The notes under the pieces: model-generated
Databases searched by the model: none
The model's input: only the letters and a program-made list of their open reading frames with translations
What the model was told of the DNA's origin: nothing
Program-made: the position numbers and the translations under genes
In this document: positions 46,901-58,886 of the stretch, piece after piece
How positions within the stretch are numbered: the first letter of the stretch is position 1
Layout: each line of letters begins with the position of its first letter
Assembly: GCA_963969395.1 (NCBI GenBank)
Contig: OZ017797.1
Span: 30,070,001-30,134,000 of the forward strand
DNA length: 64,000 nucleotides
Source: Pseudoscleropodium purum
Lineage: Eukaryota; Streptophyta; Bryopsida; Hypnales; Brachytheciaceae
Reading direction: 5' to 3'

Positions 46901-47280
46901 ATGACCAAGGTGGGTTTGGCACTACCCAGGAGGAAAAATATGCCCCACCGAGATGCTAGGCATTGTTACCAAAGCACTGGGTGCTCCATTTTTTGCCTGA
47001 GGTACTTGAGATTGGAGTGCACTATGAGATTCTAACCCAATCCCATGATTGACTGATTTTAGTGAGCATTGGATGATGGCACAATTCAACTTTATGCTCC
47101 TCCAAAATGGAGTTGCACACCACAATGAGGCTGTTGCTCTAGTTAGTTGCAACATAAAATTATTTTTTAATTTAAAAAACTCAAGCGTCATCATTGCGGG
47201 CATGGTGAATTAGATTTTCTATTAATGGTAGAGGAGCGTGGAGTGGCTGTACCCATATCTTGATGGGGGAGTTTGGAGTG
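43981..47280. other. AT-rich non-coding DNA
   Basis: No credible gene. About 44350-44840 contains three degenerate units of 170-190 bp. About 46870-47280 may be another transposon remnant. The rest shows no structure I can name. Confidence 0.5.
44350..44840. repeat. Degenerate tandem repeat, unit about 170-190 bp, three units
   Basis: Units begin at about 44361, 44534 and 44722 with a shared motif resembling ATTGATATGAAAATTTTACC followed by AAACTAGAC. Identity is low, so the call is tentative. Confidence 0.45.
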
Positions 47281-47738
47281 ACAGTGTATTTTGGCCGTTT
47301 CTTGCTATTTATTCTTGATGTGAATTTTAGCCATAAAAATGATATTTTTTTAATTTGAATTGATCTAAGGAAATGAAGCTTTTTAAGTGTAGTTTCTTCA
47401 CCAATTAATATTTGTAAAATTTGTAAATTTCAATATTTTAGAGCATTATGAACTTTGGGTCTACAACCATGGTTTGCTGATTTTCTAATCAATTTAGAGT
47501 GACATGATAACTTTGGGTTATATCATATTGTACACTATAATATACATTTATGGTGAAAATTTCAGATTTTTTGACTACATTTTGTCCATGAGATGAATTT
47601 TCTTCATTTAAAAAAAAATTCATAATAATTTCAAATTTTTCCTAAATTTTTTTTAATTTCATGACTTGCATTTGAGAACTTCAGAAATTTCTTCATCTCC
47701 GGTAAATAAACATAAAATTTTTCATTCATATCTATCTT

Positions 47739-48249
47739 AAAAGTAAATGCACCAATAGTCCATCATTTAAGCAATTTTGGAGCAGATCATATAGTACAAT
47801 ATGAAGTAGTAGAAAAATTTCCCATGTAAAAAGATAGGAATTATAGAGATAGAAATTTTTTCAAAATTTCATTTCAAAAATTGAAATTATTGTAAATTTT
47901 GGGATTCATAAAGTACAATTCACTAGTAGCCAATGTCTAGAGTTTTCCAATTCCGATCACAATTGAATTATTTTCTTACTCACTACTTCTTGCTTTCTTG
48001 CCTGAGTACTACTTTGGGACATGTGTCATAACATTATTAGTCCCAACATAGAAAAGGACCAAAAAACACATTCCAAGCTTCAGTTCTAGCCTAAGGTTGG
48101 AACTAGATTACCCTACATGTTGAGTAGTGAGCAAGGTTGACAATACAAGATACAAAATCTAGTCCATGAAGTGGGTTGAGCAAGATAATTTTGGAGTTCA
48201 CTGGGGTATAATAGCAATGTGATGATTGACAACCAGTGCTTCTACCTTA
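47739..48249 (+). mobile_element. TIR element of the TA-flanked family, about 510 bp
   Basis: The left end reads AAGTAAATGCACCAATAGTC and the right end ACCAGTGCTTCTACCTTA, a diverged inverted pair. The inside matches the other copies, including the GCAATTTTGGAGC and TTTGGGACATGTGTCAT landmarks. There is no coding sequence. Confidence 0.6.
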
Positions 48250-48716
48250 GTTGCGAACTGGTAAGGTATGAGGTTGTAAAACAATGCAAGCATTAAGAAT
48301 GGACCCTATAAATGGTTGTGAAATGGACATGAGATGGTTCTAAAATTGACCAGTATAGTCATTGAATGAATGAAGGAAAAAAAACATTATTAATTGCAAG
48401 AGCCAATCATTCTCTTCATTTTCCCCATTTTTATTTAGAATTGCAAGTGAACCATTTATGAAAGACCTAGGGTCACCAATAGGGACCTATGACTCAACTT
48501 GTTTGAAAATTCATAAGTAATTCAAAAATCTTTGGAAAAATACGAAACCACTTGGGTTAGATTCCTCATCAATTTCCCTTAGTCTGAAAAATGAGCTAAA
48601 AATATTCCCGTCCAAAAAAATACATGAAAAAGGCGGACCAGCCCTTAGATGCACCACTTCTGAGCCTCCTACCTCAGCGTGATGGTTGACAACTGGTGCT
48701 TCTACCTTAGATGCCA

Positions 48717-50820
48717 AATGGCAATGTGATGGACACCAAGGCATTGAAAGCAGTGGCCCATCCTTCCGCAGGGTTTAACCTGAGCTGTGACCACATATCA
48801 TAAATATTGAGCAAGGAGAGACCCTCAGTGTACCCAAGTGCACAAAGGTTGCGCAAATAAAAAAAATGTGAGGAGGGCCAACCTCGGCAAAAGACTCATG
48901 AGTCCTGGGAATGGAAAGGCTGTCAAATGCACCAGATTTTCAATAAAACAAATTTTCAAAAGCACCAAATTTTCAATAAAACAAATTTTCAATGCACCAG
49001 AGGTACAGACAGTCTTCAGTTGCCGGAACAGGGACGAACCACCATATACTTGAATTATTATACGGTAGCGTGCTCTAAGCGCAACCGTGTTTGAAATGAG
49101 CCCCCTCGCCTATTTAACAAAGATTAACATATTGCTTGAAATATCTCAATTACCGTCAATGATGAGTTGGGTAGGCTTAAATGGTAGCTTTTGAATTGTA
49201 GACTACCTTATTGTTGAAAACACGGGCAAGTTGGTACCTCCGACAAGGCCACAACACGCCATTGATGTAGTCCAAGCCCACCAATCAAAGTTTGGCAAGG
49301 TTGTTTATTATCTCTATCCATAATAAGGAGTGATATAGCAATGGTGTGAATGGTCACAAATCTAGCTAAATTTCACAAAAAATTGAATCCAAAAACTATC
49401 CAGCTACATGTCTATTGAAATTGAGAGGCTAAAATGACATCATTTTTGCCACTTTTCACATTTGCATTGATGTTAGCAAGACGAGGTACGAAGGGCTTGA
49501 CAGATGGGGAAGCAAGTCAATCCCCATTCATGAGGGCATTGACTAGTTCACTTGGATTTCAACACGGGTGGTGGATTTGAGGTTGGATTGGCTTGATCCA
49601 TGTACTAACTTAGCCATTGTCTTGGATTTCATACCTTGGAGCAATGCATCTTCTCTCTCCTTCACTACCTTGTTGCATTGCTTTCATTCCCTTTTGTTTC
49701 CCTAGATCCTGGAACAAGGTAGGGGGTTCTAAAATAGTTCAAGCTTTCTTCAATGTACCAATTGTATTTGTCAATGTACCAGCAATGAACATATCAAGGG
49801 ATGAATGCTTTTAGTATCACATATGATTTCAAAATTCCAAACTAAATTCTCAAAAGTCAAAAAAATATGAAACAACTTGGGTTCAATGCTACTTCCATTT
49901 TTTCTTTCAAATGAAATTGAGAAAATTTTAGAGGAATTGCAACTTCTTTGATACTAAGGTTTTTGACATGGGTAAATGTCAACCCCAAAATGAAAATGAT
50001 GGTGCTTTTTCTTCACAAATCATTTATCATGGTAGCCTTCTTGTTTATATGAAAATTTTTAAATATAGTCAGACTATTACAATAGAATTCGTGTACCTAG
50101 TGCATATCCCTCAAGTATGCATAAAGTAGGTGGGCCCAATTTCAAGAAAATACTCTTAAAAGTAATGTAGTTAGAGTTGACAATCATTAGAGAGTCAAGT
50201 GGACATTAATACTAACACCTCTCTAAATGCAAACAACTCTCTATAGTTAGTGCATATTGGAGTCAACCCATTTTTGACCAATGTCCCATTCTAGCAATGT
50301 AGTTTGTTATATTTCCGTGCAAAAGAGATGAGTAGTGATTAATTATGGCATGGTTCCGAGCATAGTTGTGTCACATTATGATTAGCTAACAAGATTCTCA
50401 ATATTGCAACCACCCCTTGGTGGATTTTGCAATCGGAGAAAGAGGAAGATTTATATCACAAGATTGGAAGCGAGCCCATCTTCAACTAAAAAAATTCATA
50501 ATAATAATTTTTTGAGAAAAAAAAATCTGAGAAATTGTGGAAACCTTTTGAATTCTATTTCTGCAGATGGGAATATTTCTCTACTAAAGCATCCCACCCT
50601 GCATATATGTGTAATTCCTTCACTGGTCAGAAATGGATTGCCTCTCAGCACAAATTCTACTGTATAGAGTTAAAAATTTGGATTGCCAGCTGCATTTCAG
50701 AAAAAATTCACCTACTCCAACACGTTAGTATATATTTGGACTACTTTTAGAAATTGAATTTGAGAATGCTTTAATTTTCAAAATGGCTCAAAAGATCAAC
50801 AGACAAATGAAAGGGAAACA
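48717..50820. repeat. Duplicated non-coding block, unit B copy
   Basis: Partner of 32331-34414. The right-hand 1014 bp (49807-50820) shows no difference from unit A; the left-hand part differs often. Homology stops sharply at 50820. Confidence 0.9.
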
Positions 50821-51169
50821 AGCTTTACAGATTACAGACTATAGTTTTACGAAGGGAACCCGGGTTAAATGAATGCAAAAAATGATAATTGGTACCGACG
50901 GCGCAGTAAGTTACAGTTAATAGTTGATCTGAACACGCAAGATACTTCACTCTGTACGGTCAGGTCCAGTTCATTTACGAATTCTTGATAGCGGCACTTT
51001 GTAGTTGAAAGTTCAGGAGCTTTGAGAGGTCGTAGCATACTGAATACTAACTCAAATCTGAAACCACAAATTGCGTTGGATTACTAGTGAAGAGTAGTTT
51101 ATAATTTAAACAAGTATTTACATGCACAATCCGTCATCATAGAACATTGTGATGTTTTTTACAAACTAT

Positions 51170-52180
51170 TTATCATTTAGTGCTTCCCTCCCTTGTTGAA
51201 ATGACAGCTTGCATCCGTTAGGGCATGTTGGCAATTGGATTTTGTATTTGCTCCAAATGAACTTCATTCCACACGGCTTAAATGATTGCAACCATTTCCT
51301 GCTTGTTGTTCATTTTTTTGTGGTGTCGAAGCAAATCTTTCATTAGTTTCCACAAGTTCTCGATGGGATTTAAGTCAGGTGAATTGGGAGGTCAACATAA
51401 CTTTTCCATTCCGGAAGCTTGCCTCCAAAGCTGAGGAAGTTTGCCGCAATGCACGGGTGTACCATCCTCCAGAAGAATAAGTTCAGATGGTGCATCTTAT
51501 ATAAAATAGAAAGCAGATAAAGTAGCATCGTAAACATTTTTGATAAAATCAACAACAGTCCGTTCACCTTGAGGTAGGAAAAAGAGAGGACTTTTGTCAA
51601 ACCTTGTGAATGCCCCACACCATCACATAAGTTCTTCTTGATTTGAATGTTAGTGCAAGACAATGTGCTTCATACTTTTCGTGGGTTTTTCTCCAAACGT
51701 GAATCCGCCAAGATTCTTTGCCTAGTTCAAACGAAGATTCATTTGTCTAGATTATTTTTTTCCAATTGTCAACAATCCAATGCTTATATTTGCAAGCAAT
51801 GCTAGTCTTTGTGTTCTATAAGCTATACTAAGGTAAGGTTTTCTAATGGCTATAAGATTTCCAAATCCCAAGATACGAATATGTTTATGTATAGTGTTGC
51901 AATGGGCATGGAATGTTTCAGCAAGGGTAGCTAATGTGAGTTGGTGGTCTCCATGGATTAGACAACCTAAATCTCTCTGTGTGCGATCAGTGAGCTTGGA
52001 AGGCCGAGGTTTAGGTTTTTGGATAGTCACGCATCTAGGAACTCTCCATTTTGTTAAGACAGTAGACATCGTGGAGCGAGGCATTCCCATCAATTTAGCA
52101 ATGTGGTTCGATTTCATCCCCCCCTCTCGCATGCCAACAATCAAAGTTTGTTCTTGATCGCTCAAAGTCTTGGTTTGCAT
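51170..52180 (-). pseudogene. Tc1-like transposase relic
   Basis: The first 142 codons (52180-51752) are open. The helix-turn-helix part reads SDQEQTLIVGMREGGMKSN and IAKLMGMPRSTMSTVL, then a second HTH with LTDRTQRDLGCLI. After a stop the catalytic DDE domain continues in broken frames, and its end shows the family signature SPDLNPIENLWKLMK near 51330-51390. Numerous stops and shifts make it inactive. I could not find convincing inverted ends, so the borders of the original element within 50821-53560 are unknown. Confidence 0.85.
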
Positions 52181-52199
52181 TATAATCTAGTGAAAAAGG

Positions 52200-53560
52200 A
52201 GAAGAAATTCAGAAGCATAGACTTAGAATTAGTTGTAAACAAAGGAATGGAAATGAAAAAAAAAAAACCCATGAAAAAACTCACTAAATGGAATGAACTT
52301 TTGTGCCTTGGATTGAAGGTGGAATAAAGCTCCACGTTGGTGGCAATGACGAAATAGACAAGGCTGTGCTGTGTTGTGAAAGATGGACAGATGGAAGTAG
52401 TGGCTGGAGTTGGAACAAGGATCGCTTGTCAAGCTAAATGGATTAAACCACAAGGGTTGTTGCTCCCGTTGTGGGATCCTGAGTTGGTTCAAGTATAAGG
52501 CCCCCCCAACTAAATCAAAATAGAACTAAACGAAATTAGATGGTGAATGGTAATGGGCCGTGGTGTGCCACAAAACACAAAATTGCAAATGCAAGGGAGT
52601 GGGGATCACAATCTAAGGGTCTGGGCCACAGACAGAGTAAAGCAAAGATAGGGATCGCAAGGAGAAAATATTTCATGCGCACAATTGCAGCTATAGTGGT
52701 GTAGTGAAGCGAAGGAGTGAACAGGGGGGCCGATGTTGTTTCAAGGAGTTATGAATTAAGCATTCATAATTTGAAAATGGGGTGGTGAAATGCGACAGGA
52801 GGAATTGCAATAAGAATAGGACTAGGTTGTGCATAAGCCTACAAAAATTTGCGTGGGGAAATGTACTGTAGCGGTTGGAATGAATGCGAGATGGAAGCAA
52901 AATATCCATAGTGTTCGGGAAGGGGAGGTCCCAAATTCGTAAATGAACTAGACCTGACATTAGGAAAAATCTAAGCCCTATGGAGGGCCATTAAGAAATC
53001 TTTTTTCAGCACCCCGCACTGCAATTACAAGAAAATAAAATAATAATAATAATAATTTTTAAATATAGAAAAAACATGAAAACCTGACGTGGCATTCACG
53101 TGGCACAAGTATTGCCACATCAGTGGGTTTCATTAAAAAATAAAAAACTAAGGAATTTCCTCTCTAATCACACCAAGGTAGTTGCAGGCAGTTCTAAATT
53201 AGCAGACCTCCCAAGGCTTGAAATTTTTTGTAATACTGTACAGATTAGAGGTACTCAAAACTAGTAGTCCATCATATATTTTCTATTGTTTTATGCAAGA
53301 TGTGGTGATGAATTCACTTAACCCTTAAATGTTGACACAAATGTTTGGCGTCTGATGGATGATAAGGAATTCTTCTAGTTCGAAGGATAGACGTTGAACT
53401 ATTCATTTGTGGAATCTTGTTGTGAAAAGGGGAGGTCTTCTACAATAGTTTGACTTCCAATGAGTACTTTTGCAATATTTTAAGCTAATGATTCACACAA
53501 TAATGAAAAGGGGTGATTTTCAATGTCACCCCTTTGTCCTTTAAGGATTAGTCAATACAA
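52200..53560. other. Non-coding part of the unit B insertion
   Basis: No credible genes. An AAT microsatellite lies near 53038-53058, next to GACGTGGCATTCACGTGGCA. This is probably transposon-derived, since unit A has nothing equivalent. Confidence 0.4.
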
Positions 53561-54111
53561 CTCCATTGTAACATGATACGCAAGCCTATCGGTGGTAGAA
53601 ACTGTTGAAAATTGAATAGGCTTCAATATTCATTTATTATGCTGGGTGGTAAGTTAGAAATATGTATTAATTTTGTGATAACTTAAAGTAGAAGTACAAG
53701 TAGTTGATCATTTAATCCATAAACCGGATACCGTGGGCATTTTCTAGTTGATGAATGATAAAGAATCTTAATGTGCAAGATAGAGGTGCAGCTATTCATC
53801 TTCCAAATTTTGTGTGAAAAGGGAAGGTCTTCTATAGTAGCTTGACTACCAATAAATGCTTCTTCATTTTTTTAACCCATCATGTATTGTTGACTTCATG
53901 CCTCTTTATTACAGCCCCAAGTATAGCACTGATGCTTGTGCTAGGATTGAACACCTCCAACCTAGAATTTAAAACCTTGCATCCTCTAAATAAGGTTTCA
54001 ACAATGCTCCAACCATCATATATGAATCCAATCAGCTCAACAAAACAACAATCAAAACTACGCTAATACCAGGCTAACTCGAAACTTCCTTGCACGCACC
54101 AAGCTAGGGTA

Positions 54112-54609
54112 CTGATAACAGTAAATCTGAATTGACCAGAGACACCATGCAGGAATTAATCAGAAATTTAATGCATTATTCATGAATGATTTACGCAGTA
54201 TTTTCCTCATGTATTCGGCTCTCCCCTCTACAGGATCTCTCCTATTTCCTTTACACCCTCCTTCTCTACCGTGAGGCCAGTGTTTAACTGTCAACTAGAA
54301 AAGAAAACCTAATTACAACAGTAAACACCCAACTGGATGGATGAGAATAATTGTTAATTATTGCCATTATCGAAATTATTCAACTCGGTACACTAATGAT
54401 GATAAATAGTGTTACCCATACTAATTGTCTTAGAAATGCTATAAGTTTTTACTCTTCATAAATATTTTTACACAGTGCATAAATCCTAGTATCATTCTAA
54501 GTGGGAAAACTCTACACACATAGTTGGTAAAAATACTCATCAAGAGTAAAAACTTATGGCTTTTCATAATAAATTAGTGTAGGCAACACTATTTATCATC
54601 ATTAGTGTA
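54112..54609. mobile_element. Insertion in unit B ending in a foldback with 80-bp arms
   Basis: Unit A reads straight through this point (near 36995). Here about 500 bp interrupt it between two copies of GTAC. The right part, 54391-54607, folds on itself: CACTAATGATGATAAATAGT starts both arms, which match over about 80 bp, and TA flanks both sides (54389-54390, 54608-54609). The left part (54112-54388) has no homology in the window. It may be two nested insertions. Confidence 0.65.
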
Positions 54610-54777
54610 CTTTGGAGAAAATTTGGTGCTCCTGGTGTTTGGGAAAATGCATTAAATACCACAATGGGGCTATTTTGGCTCTTGGTCTTGGTACTTGGAA
54701 CCTTGGCTAGGTCTAGAAAGTAGAGTGGGGAAGCTCTAAAACCGTGGAAATAAATCTTCAATGATCTAAAAGTCTAA

Positions 54778-55042
54778 ACCCCTCAACATCCAAGGGGCCC
54801 AAAATGCGCCCCTGTGAACCCATTTTTTGGACTGCATTTGCTGTAGATCAAACATTATAGACTTTCAATTCATGTGGTGGATTTCCAAAAAAAAGTGATC
54901 ACAAGGTTCCCAAAAGAGTGTACTTTGAATTTCAACGGTGAATTGTTGAATAATGAGCTTGATTTTCCATTACACTTTGGATTCTGAAAGTTGATACTTG
55001 AAAATAGGCTATGTGGAGAAATAACCAAGGGCGTTGAGGGGT
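54778..55042. mobile_element. Harbinger/Tourist-like MITE, 265 bp
   Basis: The ends are inverted repeats ACCCCTCAAC, with partial matching for a few more bases. The 3-bp duplication TAA lies at 54775-54777 and 55043-55045. Unit A shows the uninterrupted site near 37170. There is no coding sequence. A 3-bp TAA/TTA duplication is usual for PIF/Harbinger elements. Confidence 0.85.
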
Positions 55043-56263
55043 TAACCTTAACATTTGAGTCAACCTTGTATTCATGCCATCGGTTCAAGGGGCAATACAC
55101 TATACAAAATAGTGAAATTATGTTGAAATTCTACAAGCCATAAAGTCATCAAAATAATATTTTTGTAGATATTTCCATTTTTACACTTGGAGGCTCATGT
55201 GTCCCAATTACAAAAATACCTAATTCAAAACTATAGTGCACATTCTTGTATAGTAATTGTAAATATTCATGTAGTGTCAAATGTTGAGAAATTAGTGAAG
55301 ACAATTTAATTTCACTACTTTGTGTAGTAACCAAGATGTGGATTACATAATCAAATCTCTTTGTCATAGAGCTCTCGTACAATATAACATTGTTAAATGT
55401 AAAGGGCATGTGGTCTTTAAAGGTCCAAGAATATTGTCTCAGAAGGAAGGGAACTATAATTCTTAGAATGAGCCATTGAGGTTATATTATCCAATTCCTA
55501 GTTGTTGAAACTCTATAAGAGGTAAGAAGCAGAGAAAAAAGAAAAGGCAAGATGATTAAGTGAGAGAAAGGGAATATTATGAAATCAATTTTTTTTAAAG
55601 AATTTCATTAATAAAACTAGCCCCACACTTCTCCTAACTAAGTTCACTTTATTTTATTACACAAAACATAATTATTATGAATTTTTTAATGGAAGATTCT
55701 CTTTAACCTAGAATGGTAATATAGACCTTTCTATTTGTGGCTATAGGCTAATTGAAAAATCAACCAAGGGTTGGTTGCAATATTGAGAGCCTTGAAACCA
55801 ATCCTAATGTGTCACAACTACTTTGGAATGTGTGCTACATTTTCATAGAAAAAGAGTAGCCTATAAAAGAGCCGACCCATTTCCAACTATTGAAGCAATT
55901 ATGGACATGTGGAGTGCAAATTTTGTGAGTGTAGAAATTTTCCCTAATGTAGAAATAGAGTTTGGAAGGATTTTGCAATTTTCCAGAATTGTTAAACTCA
56001 AAATATAATTATCATAAATTTTTTAGCTAAATTGTATTGTACGACCTACACTAATCATATAGACTTTTCTATTTCCAACCATGGGTTGGTTGTAGAATCA
56101 ACCAAGGGTTGGTTGCAATATTGAGAGCCTAACAACCAAATGATAATGTGCTACAACTACTTTGAGAACTGCACCAGAATTTCATAGAAAGAATTTAGTC
56201 TATAGGTTGGAAATAGATGTGAGTGTGATCAGAAATGGGTTGGCTCCTATAGATTGGAAATGT

Positions 56264-56288
56264 GGGGGTGGGGGTGGGGGTGGGGGGG
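56264..56288 (+). other. G-quadruplex-forming tract
   Basis: Four G runs of 5, 5, 5 and 7 bases are separated by single T. This fits the strongest class of quadruplex motif. It lies about 540 bp upstream of the truncated lectin copy. Confidence 0.85.
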
Positions 56289-56412
56289 AGATTAATTAGG
56301 CTCCAATATTGTACTTGTCCCTCTATCAATTAGCTATTGTAGATTGTCCAACCATTCCAGCTTTGTTTTTCTTCTTCTCAATCTAGCCTTTGCTCCATGT
56401 ACGGGCGACCTA

Positions 56413-56822
56413 AGGTGGAGGCACCAATAACTGATCATTCAAGCAATTTGGGAGCACATTCTGTGTAGTATGAATTGGTGGATATTTTTCTTATGTAGGA
56501 AGATAAGAAATATGGGGATTGCTAAATTCTCAGATTTATATTCAGAAATTTGAAATTACAGTGCATTTCGGGAGGCAAAAGAACTCTTGACCCATAAGCA
56601 ATGTCTAGAGTCTTCCAATTCTGATCATACAAGACAATACATTCTTACTCACCTACTTCAGGTAATGTGGCATGACCTTAATAGTTCCGACCTTGGAAAG
56701 GACAGAAAAATCAAATTTCAAGCTTGAGAACTGGCTAAGGTTGAAAATAGCACACCCTCTTGGTTGGGTACTGGGCGTGGTTGGTTATTGGTGCCTCCAC
56801 CTTCAAGGTACCACTAAGTTAT
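56413..56822 (+). mobile_element. TIR element of the TA-flanked family, 410 bp, insertion proven by unit A
   Basis: The left end has AGGTGGAGGCACCAATAAC and the exact inverse lies at about 56784-56803. TA flanks both sides (56411-56412 and 56823-56824). At the matching place in unit A (near 38190) the sequence reads GACCTAGACATG without interruption. Related copies lie at 17990, 31511, 34480, 35877 and 47739. There is no coding sequence. Confidence 0.75.
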
Positions 56823-56827
56823 TAGAC

Positions 56828-57327
56828 ATGCTGTTTGCAATAACGTCCTGGAACGCGACATGGACTCGATCTGTGCCTATGGTGGTCCTGGCGGTGCTTC
56901 TTTTGTGTCTATGCCATTGTCGACGGTCGAAACACCTCTTTCTCCTTCCCCTCACTAGGGGACCTGGATTTGTTACAAACTGAAGGTGGAATTGTAGAAT
57001 CTGGGGACTCCGAATACGATCCTTCTGCTTCCTCGTACACTCTAAACTCTGCAGCGTACAATCTCGGATGCAATCCAGAAATATTAGATACCGAAACATG
57101 CGGAAGGATTCTGTATGCAGACGCAGTGCGGATGATGGATACTGCGTCCTCTCGAGTAGCCTCGTTCAACACTGCCTTCACTTTCACGTTTCTTCAAGAC
57201 AATGCCACGTTTTGTGGCTCTGGAATCGCCTTCACATTCACAGCCAGTAATTTCTTCGATGTCGGTGAAGGATGGGGCATGCGCGCTTTCGAGTACTCTC
57301 TCAGTGAGAACGATTCCGAGTCCGTGC
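56828..57327 (+). pseudogene. Truncated L-type lectin receptor kinase copy (unit B)
   Basis: This is homologous to the unit A lectin gene from its start codon to the segment before the FAVKFHSY strand. A one-base insertion near 56910 shifts the frame in the signal-peptide region, and homology ends at about 57327, so most of the lectin domain, the membrane helix and the kinase are missing. The lectin part from 56970 reads SGDSEYDPSASSYTLNSAAY and onward, almost identical to unit A. Its value is that it preserves the empty hAT target site (56994-57001). Confidence 0.9.
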
Positions 57328-57939
57328 TAGCTGCAAGTCCACCATTATCTTGCACAGTTCCACCATGATCTTCTTATTCGAATATGAATGTGAGATTTTT
57401 TCAGGTTTCGACAACATGCACGTAAATTTTCTCATTGCTTGATTTCTGTATGTGCCACGGGGAAAACTTCGCAGCAAACAAGGAAGCATTAACAACGAAG
57501 GCAAACAACAGAGGCAGACGTACAGCCTTCAAAATCACCATTTTCGTACAGAGTTTTCGATCACTTAGCAATGAAAGACAGTATGGCAGACAAAAGTTAG
57601 CCCTGTTGATACACTGAATTTTTCAACTTTGTTGCACGTTGTACTTCACCGAAGAGAATAAAAATTTATGCACAAATTCACCATTTTCGTGCAAATTCAT
57701 GGGGCGGTTTCTACTACTGCACCTCTATTTCGCAAAAGTAGCCTCTGACAGACTCACTTAATTATAGCGTCGTCGCAGTTTACGGTATACAGTAGTTACG
57801 TATGCTGGGATCGCTGCTCAAGAGACTCAAGACAGTCCGGAATCCGGAATAACCTTTTTTTTTATTGTTGGTGGCGGGAACGTTCCAAGGGAACGGAGGC
57901 ACAGGGTTTAGAGAGTGTCAGAGGGGCAATGAGGGGATC
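57328..57939. other. Junction DNA right of unit B
   Basis: No gene seen. It lies between the broken lectin copy and the copy of the IMP3 upstream region. Confidence 0.4.
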
Positions 57940-58870
57940 TGCCATCTTTCGCCCCCTGCCGTTTTCACCTTCGATTTGCGTTAGACGGTACTGGTAGTGC
58001 AGAAATGCGTGCACTTTGTAATTGAAGCTGCCGCATTTCGGTTTTCTGCATCCCAAGAATTTATTTCTCGTTTACTCTCGTCCTTCTCTCAGGCGATCCT
58101 CGCCGCACTGCACTACTCTTGTTGCCGTTGTCATTCCTCTGTACAATCTCTTCTTTTAGTTTCTTCTTCGAAAACCATTAGAATTCCTGCTCATTTTCTA
58201 AGATCCCAAAGACTTGAGGCTAACTTAGGGTTCGGAGTTTTGTAGCGATCCAGCACGTAGGATTGAAAGAGGTGGAGCTATTGACATAGTTGGATTCGTG
58301 TTGGATGCTTCGCTCTTGCTGCTAGTGTCATTCCTCTGTGGAGCCTTTTTCTTTCGTTCATGAAAATCATTGGAATTCCTGCTCATTCTCTAAGATCCAA
58401 AAGACTTGGGCCTCACTTAGGGTTCGGAGTTTTGTAGCGATCCAGCACGCAGGATTGAAAGAGGTGGAGCTATTGACACAGTTAAATTCGTGTTGGATGC
58501 TTCGCTCTTGCTGCTAGTGTCATTCCTCTGTGGAGCCTTTTTCTTTAGTTCATTGAAAAGCATTGGAATTCCTGCTCATTCTCTAAGATCCAAAAGACTT
58601 GGGTCTCACTTAGGGTTTGGAGTTTTGTAGCGATCGAGCATGCAGGATTGAAAGAGGTGCGGCTACTGACACAAGCGGATTCGCGTTCGAGAGCTTTGTA
58701 GTTTGTGCAGGTGAATTTCGTTCTCGAATCTCATTCTCCACTGGACCCAACATGTGATTTGTGATTCTCAATACTTGTGGTCTGAGAAAGTGAGCTCCTG
58801 ACCTCATTTTTAGAAGTTACGGTCCCTTGCAAACAGTTGTAGCTGTAGCAGACGAGCCAGTCGGACAAGC
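57940..58870 (+). repeat. Direct copy of the IMP3 upstream region, with tandem triplication
   Basis: This matches about 20440-20900, including GGAGTTTTGTAGC, GGATTGAAAGAGGTG and the segment ending GTCGGACAAGCAGAG. In this copy a unit of 193-196 bp occurs three times (about 58113-58690; landmark GTCATTCCTCTG at 58130, 58326 and 58519), whereas it occurs once beside IMP3. Homology stops at about 58875. Confidence 0.85.
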
Positions 58871-58886
58871 AGAGATGTTAAGTCTT

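Larger units (their letters stand above)
30480..47285. repeat. Segmental duplication, unit A
   Basis: Blocks in this unit recur in the same order and orientation from about 47280 to 57327. Examples are 30486-30574 with 47286-47374, 32331-34414 with 48717-50820, 36785-37700 with 53910-55640, and the lectin gene start 38193 with 56828. The offset is 16.4-18.6 kb and varies because of private insertions. Unit A carries a hAT-like element, an autonomous hAT and about 1.4 kb of repeats (34415-35790) that unit B lacks. Sequence matching 42546-47285 is missing from unit B, which is cut at about 57327. Confidence 0.8.
47280..57327. repeat. Segmental duplication, unit B
   Basis: Same-order homology to unit A begins in the sequence reading TTGCTATTTATTCTTGATGT at about 47300 and ends abruptly inside the lectin gene at about 57327. 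Private insertions include 50821-53560 (with a Tc1 relic), 54112-54609, 54778-55042 and 56413-56822. Confidence 0.8.

Noticed and set aside
46870..47280. Possible MITE starting AGAGCATGTCCACCCC
   Set aside because: The left end recalls plant hAT-type MITEs, but I could not find a convincing inverted right end or target duplication.
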